Source of the DNA: Pseudomonas chlororaphis subsp. chlororaphis
GTDB lineage: Bacteria; Pseudomonadota; Gammaproteobacteria; Pseudomonadales; Pseudomonadaceae
Direction: 5' to 3'
Assembly: GCF_003945765.1 (NCBI RefSeq)
Contig: NZ_CP027712.1
Coordinates: 4,836,001 to 4,900,000, forward strand
Length of the DNA stretch: 64,000 bases
The position numbers and the translations under genes were made by a program. The notes beneath the pieces were generated by a model that was given only the letters and a program-made list of their open reading frames with translations, ran no database searches and had not been told where the DNA came from. Positions 35,601-43,930 of the stretch are shown here, one piece after another. Each line of letters begins with the position of its first letter. Positions within the stretch are counted from its first letter, which is position 1.

Positions 35601-37633
35601 ACGCCAAGGCCGGCGTGCGGGTCTACACCACCACTGGCGAGGACGTGAACGTGCGTGGCAGCGGCGCCGGCGGCAGCAGCGACAAGCGCAGCGACAGCAG
35701 CAAGGCGGTAGTCGGCAGCTATGTGGGCAAACAGGGTGTGGACATCGCGCTGAACGGCGATGGCCAGTACGAAGGCAGCCGGTTCGATGGCGGCGACGCC
35801 GGCGTCAAGCTGCACAGCGGCGGCGAACTGGCGCTGAACCAGGCCAATGACCGGCAGAACAGCAGCGACTCCAGTCTGCGCGGCGATGCCTCGCTCACCG
35901 TCGGCAGCGCACCGGGCGCCAACGGCAATAACCTCAACCTCGGCGCCGGCGTACAACTGGACCACAAGCGCCTGGATCAGCAGGACAGCCAGGCGCGGGT
36001 AGCGACTATCCAGGGCAAAGGCCCGGTCGAATTGACCAGCGGCGGCGACCTGATCCTCCAGGGCACCACCATCGGCAGCAAGACCGCCAAGACCGGCGAC
36101 ATCAACCTGAACGCCGGCGGCAAGCTCGACCTGCAGGCCGCGGTCGATACCCATAGCAGCCAGGGCAGCAACCTCGGTGGCGGCCTGACGGGCGGCGCCA
36201 GCAAGACCAGCAGCGAGCAGAGCAGCGGCAAGAGCGCCAACCTGAGCGCCAACTTCAACATCGGCCGGGTCTCGGAACAGGACCAGAACCAGACCGGCGG
36301 GCAACTGCACAGCAATGGCCAGGTAACACTCGCCAGCGGCTCCGACAGCACTACCGCGCTGCACCTGCAGGGCACCCAGATCGAGGCCAAGGGTGTCACC
36401 CTCAGCGCCGACCAGGGCGGGATCTACCAGGAGTCGGCGCAGTCCACCCAGGCCCACAACAACTGGGGCCTGACCCTGGGCGCCGGCGGCAACGGCGGCA
36501 AGACCACCCGGGCCGACGCCGGCGAACACGACTCGCCGAAAACCGATCGCGGTATCCACGCCCGGGCCAAGATCGACGTCGAGCAACTGCACAGCAGCAC
36601 CCAGCACAACAGCCTGATCAAGGCCGACCAGGTGACGCTCAATAGCAACGGCGACACCCATCTGGCGGGGGCGCGCATCGACGCCAATCAGGTCGATGGG
36701 CGGATCGGTGGCGATCTCAAGGTAGAGAGCCGCAAGGACCAGCTCAGCAGCACCACGGTCAACCTCGACGCCCGCCTGGATGCCGAGAAAAACCAGCCTG
36801 GCGTGGTCGACAAGCTGACCAAACAGACCGGCCCGCTCAAGGACAAGCTGCAGGCCAAGGCCGAAGGCGGTTTCGACAAGCACCGCGAGAAGCTGGAAAA
36901 CGTCGTCGACAAAGGCACCGAACGCCTGACTGCGGCCAAGGACAACCTGGTGAACAAGGCCGAAATCGCCAAGGAACGCCTGGGCGAGAAATTCACCCGC
37001 AGCGGCAGCTATGACGTCAACCCGGAACCCAAGGGCGCCTTCGGTCGCGGCGTGGACAAAGCCAAGAGCTACCTCGCCGACAAGACCGAAGCCTTGGGCG
37101 ATCGCTTCTCCAGCCTCAAGGAACGGGTCTGGCCGAAAACCAGCGACAGCTACGCCGTCAGCGAGAAAACCGGCGCTGGCAGCAAGCTGACCAACACCGC
37201 GCAAGGCGTGCTGTTCGGCGACAAGAGCGGCAACACCTCCTACACGCCGACCCTGAACCTGAATGTCAGCCGTCAGAGCAAGGACAGCGTGGCAGAGGCT
37301 TCTGGCATCAGCGGCAGCCGCGGGGTCAACCTGCAGGTGTCGGGTGAAACCCAGCTGAGCGGCGCGCGGATCGGCGCCAGCGAAGGCAAGGTCGACCTCG
37401 GCGGCTCGACCGTCAAGAGCACCGCACTGGCGGGCACGGATTACCGCGCCGACGTCGGGCTCAACCTGTCGAAGTCGCCGGTCAACCTGGTCCTCGGCGC
37501 CAAGGATGAGCTGACCCGCAAGCAGGACGACGCCACCCGCAACGACCAGGCGTTCAACCTGGGGCCGCTGCGCGTCGGTGGCCATAGCGACAGCCAGCTA
37601 CTGCAGGCCGGCATCGATCAGAAAGCGCCCTGA
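32675..37633 (+). CDS. TpsA adhesin/hemagglutinin (FHA-like), 1652 residues
   Basis: A large secreted beta-helix protein, 1652 residues. Signal peptide LRLAIASLLLVSHLPQALA, then a TPS domain (about residues 36-290) with the motif YVLANPNGISVNGG. The rest is a repeated hemagglutinin-type array with SGxDLxLxA and (A/S)GGxLxLxA-like strands, interrupted near residues 1376-1485 by a charged, probably helical insertion (KDKLQAKAEGGFDKHREKL and similar). The C-terminus carries more repeats and no VENN motif or toxin domain, so it is an adhesin-like effector rather than CdiA. The ATG at 32675 is chosen from the signal peptide. BvgAS-like genes follow. Confidence 0.88.
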   Translation: MPDNTSVFHLSPRGKLRLAIASLLLVSHLPQALAGGITVAPGPGGIPQLQNQNGVPIVNIVAPNGAGLSHNQFLDYNVDRQGVVLNNALQAGASQLAGQLAANPQFHGQDASVILNEVISRNASALNGTQEIFGRAADYVLANPNGISVNGGSFINTPNASLLVGRPELNDGKLQALSTRDAKGQLTVEGRGLSNTKGSINLIAPRIDSQGDLTAGDQLNLTVGRNRVDPASGKVLSTDPAGNTQEQRIDASLFGAMQAGRINIVSTAEGAGVRVGAVQVKGDNGVNIASAGDLHISGQARPDSLDATRAGVHSSQGDVQLRSGQDLTLAATDVSARDIKLDAGRNLTLSAIESRKLQEKREQWHNSTIGITWETYDRTLTDSDSRQHGNQLTARRDAELKARANTEIQASQIKAEKNLTVDSGADLRLTAATETHEQRDQGRHRKHLWKADWDKSSSEQRSITSQLEAGDDLQLTSGKQLQLQGAELASTNIQLTGRQVDITSASRTQSNSDKSYSGDLVGGSFFGKNGDGDKGKTLNKGSKVNAKGDLIVKADEVRISGSQARGGKQASVISENGSLIIDGVQDRSHDNSYSKDSKFFGITKDESRQNRKDSTTVTSDLRSDSNLELKSTQDIAISGAQVAATGELKAEASGDIKIDSAQNSSQSESTTHTRGFDAYAKENAPGTRQYRAGVRYEDQQKTVKTDDTQQQGSSLSGGSLQVAAGGNLSVKGGNLKATHGDASLSGQQVELLADHDQKSSSTDTRTTGGGFYYTGGLDRAGNGVEFAHSSTQDTRDTRTANTTGINATGNLTIKAGNALVTEGAQVKAGDKLLVKAEQVDNRAAHDSESTSHKENTWSADIGANVEYKGLTRPVEKAIEGVAQRKFHQPGLLDALEQPNVGLDVEVGHQNKQRTEQGSTAVVSQFTGGQVEVKVAGQLQDEGSRYEATQGALKIDAGSQVAKAASDTHSSSEQALDAKAGVRVYTTTGEDVNVRGSGAGGSSDKRSDSSKAVVGSYVGKQGVDIALNGDGQYEGSRFDGGDAGVKLHSGGELALNQANDRQNSSDSSLRGDASLTVGSAPGANGNNLNLGAGVQLDHKRLDQQDSQARVATIQGKGPVELTSGGDLILQGTTIGSKTAKTGDINLNAGGKLDLQAAVDTHSSQGSNLGGGLTGGASKTSSEQSSGKSANLSANFNIGRVSEQDQNQTGGQLHSNGQVTLASGSDSTTALHLQGTQIEAKGVTLSADQGGIYQESAQSTQAHNNWGLTLGAGGNGGKTTRADAGEHDSPKTDRGIHARAKIDVEQLHSSTQHNSLIKADQVTLNSNGDTHLAGARIDANQVDGRIGGDLKVESRKDQLSSTTVNLDARLDAEKNQPGVVDKLTKQTGPLKDKLQAKAEGGFDKHREKLENVVDKGTERLTAAKDNLVNKAEIAKERLGEKFTRSGSYDVNPEPKGAFGRGVDKAKSYLADKTEALGDRFSSLKERVWPKTSDSYAVSEKTGAGSKLTNTAQGVLFGDKSGNTSYTPTLNLNVSRQSKDSVAEASGISGSRGVNLQVSGETQLSGARIGASEGKVDLGGSTVKSTALAGTDYRADVGLNLSKSPVNLVLGAKDELTRKQDDATRNDQAFNLGPLRVGGHSDSQLLQAGIDQKAP

Positions 37634-37651
37634 GGCAAGCGCTCCGTGATC

Positions 37652-37679
37652 GGCTGCCCCCCATGAACGGGGGGCAGCC
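37652..37679. terminator. Strong hairpin after tpsA
   Basis: GGCTGCCCCCC at 37652-37662 pairs perfectly with GGGGGGCAGCC at 37669-37679 around a six-base loop. Only a short T-containing sequence follows, so it is a probable but not classical terminator. It ends the tpsB-tpsA transcript before the regulator gene. Confidence 0.7.
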
Positions 37680-37820
37680 TTGCCTGGCTCCCTTCTCTTC
37701 TCAGCGCCCTTTATTGCCCTGCGAAAAAGTGCACTAAACCTCCAACATCTCCTTACCTTTTACATGGCTGGATACTCATTCCTACTTTCAACTGAAAAAC
37801 CGCTGTAATCCGAAACCGTC

Positions 37821-37834
37821 TTTCATGTAAGAAC
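37821..37834 (+). promoter_or_regulatory. Possible BvgA-type inverted heptads upstream of the regulator
   Basis: TTTCATG and TAAGAAC abut head to head. Compared with the Bordetella BvgA heptad TTTCNTA, the left half matches at 5 of 7 and the right half, read in reverse complement as GTTCTTA, at 6 of 7. The site is 95 bp before the regulator start, a suitable place for autoregulation. It is a weak motif and may be chance. Confidence 0.3.
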
Positions 37835-37929
37835 TGCCTTATTGTCCCCAACCCCGCCTTAACCCGCATATATCCACTGTCCTGCCTGCGCTAAGGTCCA
37901 GACCTGTATTTATTTCCACGGGTTTGACC

Positions 37930-38556
37930 ATGAGTTCTGTTTTCATCATCGATGACCATCCCGTTATCCGACTGGCTATCCGCATGTTGCTGGAACATGA
38001 GGGTTATAAAGTCGTCGGCGAAACCGATAACGGTGTCGATGCCCTGCAAATGGTTCGCGACAGCATGCCGGACCTGATCGTGCTCGATATCAGCATCCCC
38101 AAGCTCGACGGGCTGGAACTGCTGCTGCGTTTTGGCGCCCTGGACAAGTCCTTGCGGGTGCTGGTGCTGACGGCGCAATCGCCGGCCCTGTTCGCCGCGC
38201 GCTGCATGCAGGCCGGGGCCTGCGGCTATGTGTGCAAGCAGGAAGACCTGAGCGAAGTGCTCAGCGCCATGAAGGCGGTGCTATGTGGTTACAACTACTT
38301 TCCGAGTCATGCCCTGCAAACGCCGCGTCAGGATGAAACGGCAAACAACGAACTGAGCCGCTTGATGTTGCTCAGCGATCGGGAATTGATGGTGTTGCAA
38401 CTTTTTGCCAAGGGCAGCACCAGTACGCAAATAGCCAACAGCATATTCCTCAGTGGCAAGACCGTCAGTACCTATAAAAAAAGAATCATGCACAAACTTC
38501 GCGCGACTTCCATGGCGGAACTTATCGAGTTGGCACAACGTCACGAACTGGTGTGA
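37930..38556 (+). CDS. BvgA-like LuxR-family response regulator
   Basis: A 208-residue regulator strikingly close to Bordetella BvgA: the opening SSVFIIDDHPVIRLAIRML, then GETDNGVDAL, VLDISIPKLDGLELL with the phospho-acceptor Asp, and RVLVLTAQSPALFAARC. The C-terminal helix-turn-helix contains LLSDRELMVLQLFAKG and SGKTVSTYKKRIMHKLRAT. P. aeruginosa RocA-type proteins share the same family. The ATG at 37930 is chosen; a TTG six bases earlier is possible. Its stop overlaps the hybrid kinase start, so the pair is translationally coupled. Targets may include the adjacent tpsB-tpsA, by analogy with fha genes, but no binding data exist here. Confidence 0.9.
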   Translation: MSSVFIIDDHPVIRLAIRMLLEHEGYKVVGETDNGVDALQMVRDSMPDLIVLDISIPKLDGLELLLRFGALDKSLRVLVLTAQSPALFAARCMQAGACGYVCKQEDLSEVLSAMKAVLCGYNYFPSHALQTPRQDETANNELSRLMLLSDRELMVLQLFAKGSTSTQIANSIFLSGKTVSTYKKRIMHKLRATSMAELIELAQRHELV

Positions 38557-40769
38557 GAAACAGGATGTTCAAACCCATTCTTTATTATTTAACCCTGACG
38601 GCCACGGCAGTTTCGCTGTTCCTGTTGTTTGGCCTGGTCGAGGCCGGGCAACCAGAGTCCGCAATGACATCCCTCCCTCAGTGCCCAGACACGGCGCCTT
38701 GTCTTGAATCGGCCGCCGCCCCGCCTCTCGATAACGGCCATCGCGGGCTGCTCCTGCTCGCAGGCCTGGGGCTCGGCGTGCCGCTGCTGGCGTCCCTGGG
38801 CTGGAATGCCTGGCTGCACCGGCGACTGACCCAGCAGCAACAGGCCACCCAAGACTTCAGGCAGAAGCTTGCATTCATGCAGGCCTGGATCGATGGCGTG
38901 CCGCATCCGACTTACGTTCGCGACCGCCAGGGCCTGCTGCAAAGCTGCAATGCCAGCTACCTGGAGCGCTTCGCCGCCCGGCGCGAAGAGGTCATCGGCA
39001 AAAGCCTGTTGCAGGGACTTTTGGACGATCCCCAGCAGGCCCGCGAATATCACACCGACTACCAGCGCGTCATGGCGCAAGACGGCCCGCTGCTGCGTGA
39101 CCGACCACTGCACCTGAACGCAGAGGAACTGACCGTCCAGCACTGGGTCCTGCCCTACCGGGACGCGAACGGCGAGGTCCAGGGCATCATCGGCGGCTGG
39201 GTCGATATCAGCGAACGCCATCGGCTCAGCGACAGCCTCAAGGCCGCCCTACAACAGGCCGAAGCGGCCAGCCTGGCGAAAAGCGCTTTCCTGGCCAGCA
39301 CCAGCCACGAACTGCGCCGCTCCATGAATGCCCTGACCGGTGCGCTGGAACTGCTGCGGCAGCGCTCCGACAGCCAGTCCCAGGATCGTCCGGTCATTGA
39401 AATGGCTTATTGCTCGGCCCGGGCGATGCAGGGCCTGGTCGACGACACCCTCGATATCGCCCGCATCGAATCGGGGTGCCTGGACCTGGCGCCCGAATGG
39501 CTCGAGCCGCGCGCCCTTGTCGAATCCATCGTCAGGGAATTCGACAGCCAGGCCTGGGAGAAGCACCTCAAGTTGCTACCGACCTTCCACTCCAGCGTCG
39601 AGCCGGTCGATGTGCTGCTCGACCCGCTGCGTTTCAAGCAGGTCCTGGGCAACCTGCTGCACAACGCGATCAAGTTCACCGAACAGGGTCAGGTCAAAAT
39701 CCATCTCGACCTGCAAGCGGCCACGCAGCCGCAACAGGTGCGGCTGATGCTGCAAGTGACGGACAGCGGCATCGGCATCGACGAGCAGGATCAGCACAGG
39801 CTATTCGAACCCTTCTTCCAGGCCCAGGCTCGCACCCCATCCAGATCTGACGGCGCAGGGCTGGGCCTGACCATTTGCCGCCACCTCTGCGAGCTCATGC
39901 AGGGCACGCTGCAACTGACCAGCCAGCCGGGCATAGGCACGGAAGTCCGGGTCCTGTTGCCGCTGGCCTGTCAGCCAGCGCGAAAACCCGCGCCCCTCGT
40001 CGAGCCACTCATTGTCCCTGCCACCCGGGCCTTGAACGTACTGGTGATCGATGACCATGCGACGGACCGCCTGCTGCTGAGCGAACAACTGCACTTTCTC
40101 GGGCACCGCTGCCGCACCGCCGAAGACGTCGAGCAAGGCTTCGAGCTCTGGTGCAAGGGGTTCTTCGACCTGCTCATCGTCGATTGCAACATGCCGGGCA
40201 TGCACGGCTACGACCTGGTCCGCGCCATCCGCGAGCATGAACGCCTGGAGTCCCGCGCGGCTTGCCGGGTATTGGGGGTGACCGCCAGCCCCAGGCCGCA
40301 AGAGAGACAGCAGTGCGAACAGGCCGGCATCGATGACTGCCTGTTCAAGCCTGTCGGCCTGGCGACCCTCGGCCATAAACTGGCGGGCCTGCAACCGCGG
40401 CCCTGGAATGGCGTGTTCAGCCTGAAGGCGCTGCGCACCCTGTCCCGCGGCAAACCGCAGTTCGCCCTGCGCATCCTTACCGAACTGCTGCATTGCAGCT
40501 ACCGGGACCGCCAGCAACTGATGGCCCTGCCCTGCGAGCCCCCGCCCCAGGCACTGGCGGAACTGGCCCACAAGATCAAGGGCTCGGCCCTGATGGTGCA
40601 GGCAAAAGACCTTGAAACGCAGTGCGAAGCCCTTGAGCAGGCCGTTCTGGAAAACGCGGACAGGCAAACCCTGATGCAGCGCAGAACCGCCCTGGAACAG
40701 GCCATGCTCAAGCTCGAACGGGCCCTGCTGTGGCAAATCGATCAACAGCACAGCACGGCCACGACCTGA
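38553..40769 (+). CDS. BvgS-like hybrid histidine kinase lacking periplasmic sensor domains
   Basis: A 738-residue unorthodox kinase (from GTG at 38553; an ATG at 38565 is the alternative). Two membrane segments (about 6-30 and 65-88) enclose a loop of only 34 residues with Cys44 and Cys50, whereas BvgS and RocS proteins have large Venus-flytrap domains there. Then come a PAS domain (about 100-220), HisKA with His252 in STSHELRRSMNALTG, HATPase with NLLHNAIKFTEQG, DSGIGID and GAGLGLTI, a receiver with LLIVDCNMPGMHGYD, and a C-terminal HPt with His673 in ELAHKIKGSALM. Phosphate passes by relay to the BvgA-like regulator. The signal is probably sensed by PAS or the short loop. Confidence 0.9.
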   Translation: MRNRMFKPILYYLTLTATAVSLFLLFGLVEAGQPESAMTSLPQCPDTAPCLESAAAPPLDNGHRGLLLLAGLGLGVPLLASLGWNAWLHRRLTQQQQATQDFRQKLAFMQAWIDGVPHPTYVRDRQGLLQSCNASYLERFAARREEVIGKSLLQGLLDDPQQAREYHTDYQRVMAQDGPLLRDRPLHLNAEELTVQHWVLPYRDANGEVQGIIGGWVDISERHRLSDSLKAALQQAEAASLAKSAFLASTSHELRRSMNALTGALELLRQRSDSQSQDRPVIEMAYCSARAMQGLVDDTLDIARIESGCLDLAPEWLEPRALVESIVREFDSQAWEKHLKLLPTFHSSVEPVDVLLDPLRFKQVLGNLLHNAIKFTEQGQVKIHLDLQAATQPQQVRLMLQVTDSGIGIDEQDQHRLFEPFFQAQARTPSRSDGAGLGLTICRHLCELMQGTLQLTSQPGIGTEVRVLLPLACQPARKPAPLVEPLIVPATRALNVLVIDDHATDRLLLSEQLHFLGHRCRTAEDVEQGFELWCKGFFDLLIVDCNMPGMHGYDLVRAIREHERLESRAACRVLGVTASPRPQERQQCEQAGIDDCLFKPVGLATLGHKLAGLQPRPWNGVFSLKALRTLSRGKPQFALRILTELLHCSYRDRQQLMALPCEPPPQALAELAHKIKGSALMVQAKDLETQCEALEQAVLENADRQTLMQRRTALEQAMLKLERALLWQIDQQHSTATT

Positions 40770-40975
40770 TCCCCATCGCCAGCGCAGCAACTTGTGGTGC
40801 GGCTAGTTGCCAGACAAATATCAAAAAGCCACTATCCTGTCAGTCGGCCCCAAAAGCCTCATGGCAATGCAATTCGCAACGCCCCCCGGAGCTGCCTCCC
40901 CTGAGCGCAATGCACCTGCCTTAACTATGCTCAAACGTTGAGTTGCGCATCACGCGCCCCCTGGAGAGAGCTGCA

Positions 40976-43924
40976 ATGCCAAGCACGCTGTCGTTCGATA
41001 AACGCCGATTTCCTCTCCATGTGCATATCAGCGTGATGTTCACCTGCCTGCTTCTGCTGACCGGCGTGGTGCTGGGCTTTTTCAATTACCAGCAGACCAC
41101 CCGCATCATCCTTTCCAGCAGTGAAAAACTGTTCCAGCGCATCGAACAGGATGTGCAACTGGACCTGAAAGCGACCTACGAACCGATTCGCCATCTGCTC
41201 AGCCTGCTGGTGGGCAACCCGGCCATCCAGGCCGGCGACCTCGAGCAACGCCTGGCGCTGCTTGGGCCTTTCAGCCAATCGCTCAAGGACAACCCCGACC
41301 TGGCCTCACTCTATGTGGGTTATGCCGATGGGGATTTTTTCATGGTCCGGCCCTTGCGCACCCAGGCTTTGAAACAAGCTCGCCAGGCCCCTGAAGCCGC
41401 GGCCTACGAAGTCTGGAGCATCGAGCCAGACCGCCACACCGGGCAACTGCATTCGCAGTCGCTGTTCTACGACGCCAGCCTCGGCCCCGTCAGCCGCCGC
41501 GACAACCCCCAGGAATCCTACGACCCGAGCGCCCGCAACTGGTTTGCGGGCGCCAAGGACGACACCGATCAGATCACCACCGAGCCCTACGTCTTTTTCT
41601 CGACCCGCAACGTCGGCACCACCCTCGCCCGCCGCAGCGGCAACCAGGCGGTGATTGGGGCCGACCTGACCCTGGAACAACTCTCGGCGACCCTGGCCAA
41701 GCATCGGGTCACGCCCAGCACCGAAATCGCCCTGGTGGATGGCAATGGCCATGCCGTGGCTTATCCGGACAGCCGTCGCCTGATCGCCGAAGAACAGAGC
41801 GCCCGGCTGATCCGCGCCAACGACCTGAACCCGGCTCTCGACGCGTTGCTGCAGGGCAAGGCCCTGGGCAACCGCCTGCGGCTCGGGGATCGCCAATGGA
41901 TAGTTGCCAGCCGGCACCTGCAGGAAGGTGGGCCCGGTGGGTTGCAGCTGGCGCTGCTGGTGCCCGAGGACGAGTTGCTGACGGACGCCTATCGCCTGCG
42001 CTGGCAAGGCGCACTCATCACCTTGGGCATTCTGCTGTTGTGCCTGCCGCTCGGCTGGCTGACCTCGCGCGTGCTGGTCAGGCCGCTGCGCGCCCTGGTG
42101 CAGGAAGCCGATGCCATCCGCAGCTTCGATTTCGATTACCCGCTGACCCGCCGCTCACCCGTGCTGGAAATCGACCAGTTAAGCGTGTCGATGGCCCGCA
42201 TGAAGGAAACCCTCGCCAGCTTTTTCGAGATCACCGCCAGCCTTTCCGCGGAAACCCGCTTCGACCCGCTGCTGCAACGGGTGTTGGTTGAAACCATGAA
42301 GATCGGCCAGGCCCAGGCCGGGCTGATCTACCTGCGCGAAAACGATGGCATGAACCTCAAGCCCCACGGCCTAATCATCGCCGATGTTGTCCAGGACCTG
42401 CAGGCGTTCGATGTACGCAGCCAGGACATCCAGCACGAGGCAAGCCCCGCATGGCTGCGGCAACTGGCGAACGGCGAGAGCCTGGTCACGACCCTGGGGT
42501 TCGAGCAGGCGGCCGACCTGCAAGGCGTACTGCTGGCGATGAACTGCCCCAGCGTGCACCTGATCGGTATCCGCCTGCACAATCGCCACAACGAAACCGT
42601 CGGCATCCTTGTGCTGCTGCTGGCCGACAGCGGCCAGGAAGCCGACCTGGAAAAACTCGGCCCGGACCGCGTCGCGTTCCTGCAGGCGGTTTCCGGCGCC
42701 GCGGCGGTCAGCATCGACAGCCAGCGCCTGCAGAACCGGCAAAGACAATTGCTCGACGCCTTCATCCAGCTGCTGGCCGGGGCGATCGACGCCAAGAGCC
42801 CTTACACCGGCGGGCATTGCCAGCGGGTGCCGGCGCTGACGCTGATGCTCGCCCAGGCCGCCGCGGCCAGCCAGCAGCCGGCGTTCAGCGCCTACCAGCC
42901 CAGCGAAGATGAGTGGGAGGCCTTGCATATCGCCGCCTGGTTGCACGATTGCGGCAAGATCACCACCCCCGAGTACGTGGTCGACAAGGCCACCAAGCTG
43001 GAAACCCTGAACGACCGCATCCATGAAATCCGCACCCGCGTCGAGGTACTCAAGCGCGATGCCTGGATCGACTACTGGCAGGCTCGCGCCCAGGGTGGCG
43101 ATGAGGTTTCCCTGGCCGCGACCCGCGATGCAAGCCTGGTGGAACTGGACGACGACTTTGCCTTTATCGCCCATTGCAACCTGGGCACCGAAGCCATGGG
43201 CGAGGCCGATCTGCAACGGCTGGCGAGGATCGCCCAGCGCACCTGGAGCCGGACGCTGGACGACCGCCTGGGCGTGTCATGGGAAGAAAACCACCGCCAG
43301 CAACGCACACCGCCGCCGACCCTGCCGGTCACCGAACAGTTGCTGGCCGACAAGCCCGAGCAACTGATCGAACGCAACCCCGCCGAGCTGATCCCGGCGG
43401 ACAATCCCTGGGGCTTCAAGCTCGATGTCCCGCCTTACAAATACAACCGTGGCGAGCTGTACAACCTGAGCATTGGCAAAGGCACGCTGACCCGGGAAGA
43501 GCGCTACGTGATCAACCATCACATGGTGCAGACCATCCTGATGCTCAACCACCTGCCCTTCCCCAGCCACTTGAGCAGCATTCCCGAGATCGCCGGCGGC
43601 CATCACGAGAAAATGGATGGCAGCGGTTATCCCAAGCAGCTGAAACGGGAGCAGATGAGCCTGCCGGCGCGGATGATGGCGATCGCCGATATCTTCGAAG
43701 CCCTGACGGCGGCGGACCGTCCCTACAAGAAAGGCAAGACCCTGAGCGAAGCGCTGGGCATCATGGCAACCATGTGCCGCACTGCCCATATCGATCCGGA
43801 ACTGTTCGAGCTGTTCATCCAGACCGGGATCTACCAGCAGTACGCCGACCGCTTCATGGAACCGCAGCAGATCGACGGGGTAGACCCCGAGGCCGTGCTG
43901 GGCAAGGCCGGGCTCAGGGGCTGA
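40976..43924 (+). CDS. Cache-HAMP-GAF-HD-GYP cyclic-di-GMP phosphodiesterase
   Basis: A 982-residue membrane receptor. TM1 near residues 17-38, a periplasmic Cache-like domain of about 300 residues, TM2 near 344-365, HAMP, a GAF domain (about 430-590), and an HD-GYP domain. Metal and catalytic motifs are present: GGHCQRVPALTL, WLHDCGKITTPEYV, VINHHMVQTIL, and GGHHEKMDGSGYPKQL. About 150 extra residues are inserted between the HD and HHxxxT elements. It should degrade c-di-GMP in response to a periplasmic ligand. GGAG precedes the ATG at 40976. It lies 206 bp after the hybrid kinase on the same strand; co-transcription is not shown. Confidence 0.9.
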   Translation: MPSTLSFDKRRFPLHVHISVMFTCLLLLTGVVLGFFNYQQTTRIILSSSEKLFQRIEQDVQLDLKATYEPIRHLLSLLVGNPAIQAGDLEQRLALLGPFSQSLKDNPDLASLYVGYADGDFFMVRPLRTQALKQARQAPEAAAYEVWSIEPDRHTGQLHSQSLFYDASLGPVSRRDNPQESYDPSARNWFAGAKDDTDQITTEPYVFFSTRNVGTTLARRSGNQAVIGADLTLEQLSATLAKHRVTPSTEIALVDGNGHAVAYPDSRRLIAEEQSARLIRANDLNPALDALLQGKALGNRLRLGDRQWIVASRHLQEGGPGGLQLALLVPEDELLTDAYRLRWQGALITLGILLLCLPLGWLTSRVLVRPLRALVQEADAIRSFDFDYPLTRRSPVLEIDQLSVSMARMKETLASFFEITASLSAETRFDPLLQRVLVETMKIGQAQAGLIYLRENDGMNLKPHGLIIADVVQDLQAFDVRSQDIQHEASPAWLRQLANGESLVTTLGFEQAADLQGVLLAMNCPSVHLIGIRLHNRHNETVGILVLLLADSGQEADLEKLGPDRVAFLQAVSGAAAVSIDSQRLQNRQRQLLDAFIQLLAGAIDAKSPYTGGHCQRVPALTLMLAQAAAASQQPAFSAYQPSEDEWEALHIAAWLHDCGKITTPEYVVDKATKLETLNDRIHEIRTRVEVLKRDAWIDYWQARAQGGDEVSLAATRDASLVELDDDFAFIAHCNLGTEAMGEADLQRLARIAQRTWSRTLDDRLGVSWEENHRQQRTPPPTLPVTEQLLADKPEQLIERNPAELIPADNPWGFKLDVPPYKYNRGELYNLSIGKGTLTREERYVINHHMVQTILMLNHLPFPSHLSSIPEIAGGHHEKMDGSGYPKQLKREQMSLPARMMAIADIFEALTAADRPYKKGKTLSEALGIMATMCRTAHIDPELFELFIQTGIYQQYADRFMEPQQIDGVDPEAVLGKAGLRG

Positions 43925-43930
43925 CGAGGC

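Noticed and set aside
32582..37585. Long reverse-strand frames opposite tpsA (818 and 804 residues)
   Set aside because: Shadow frames of the repetitive GC-rich tpsA. They have low-complexity Ala/Val/Gly content and no domain.
32675..37633. TpsA as a CdiA-type contact-dependent toxin
   Set aside because: No VENN motif, no toxin domain at the C-terminus and no small immunity gene after it. The protein ends in further hemagglutinin-type repeats.
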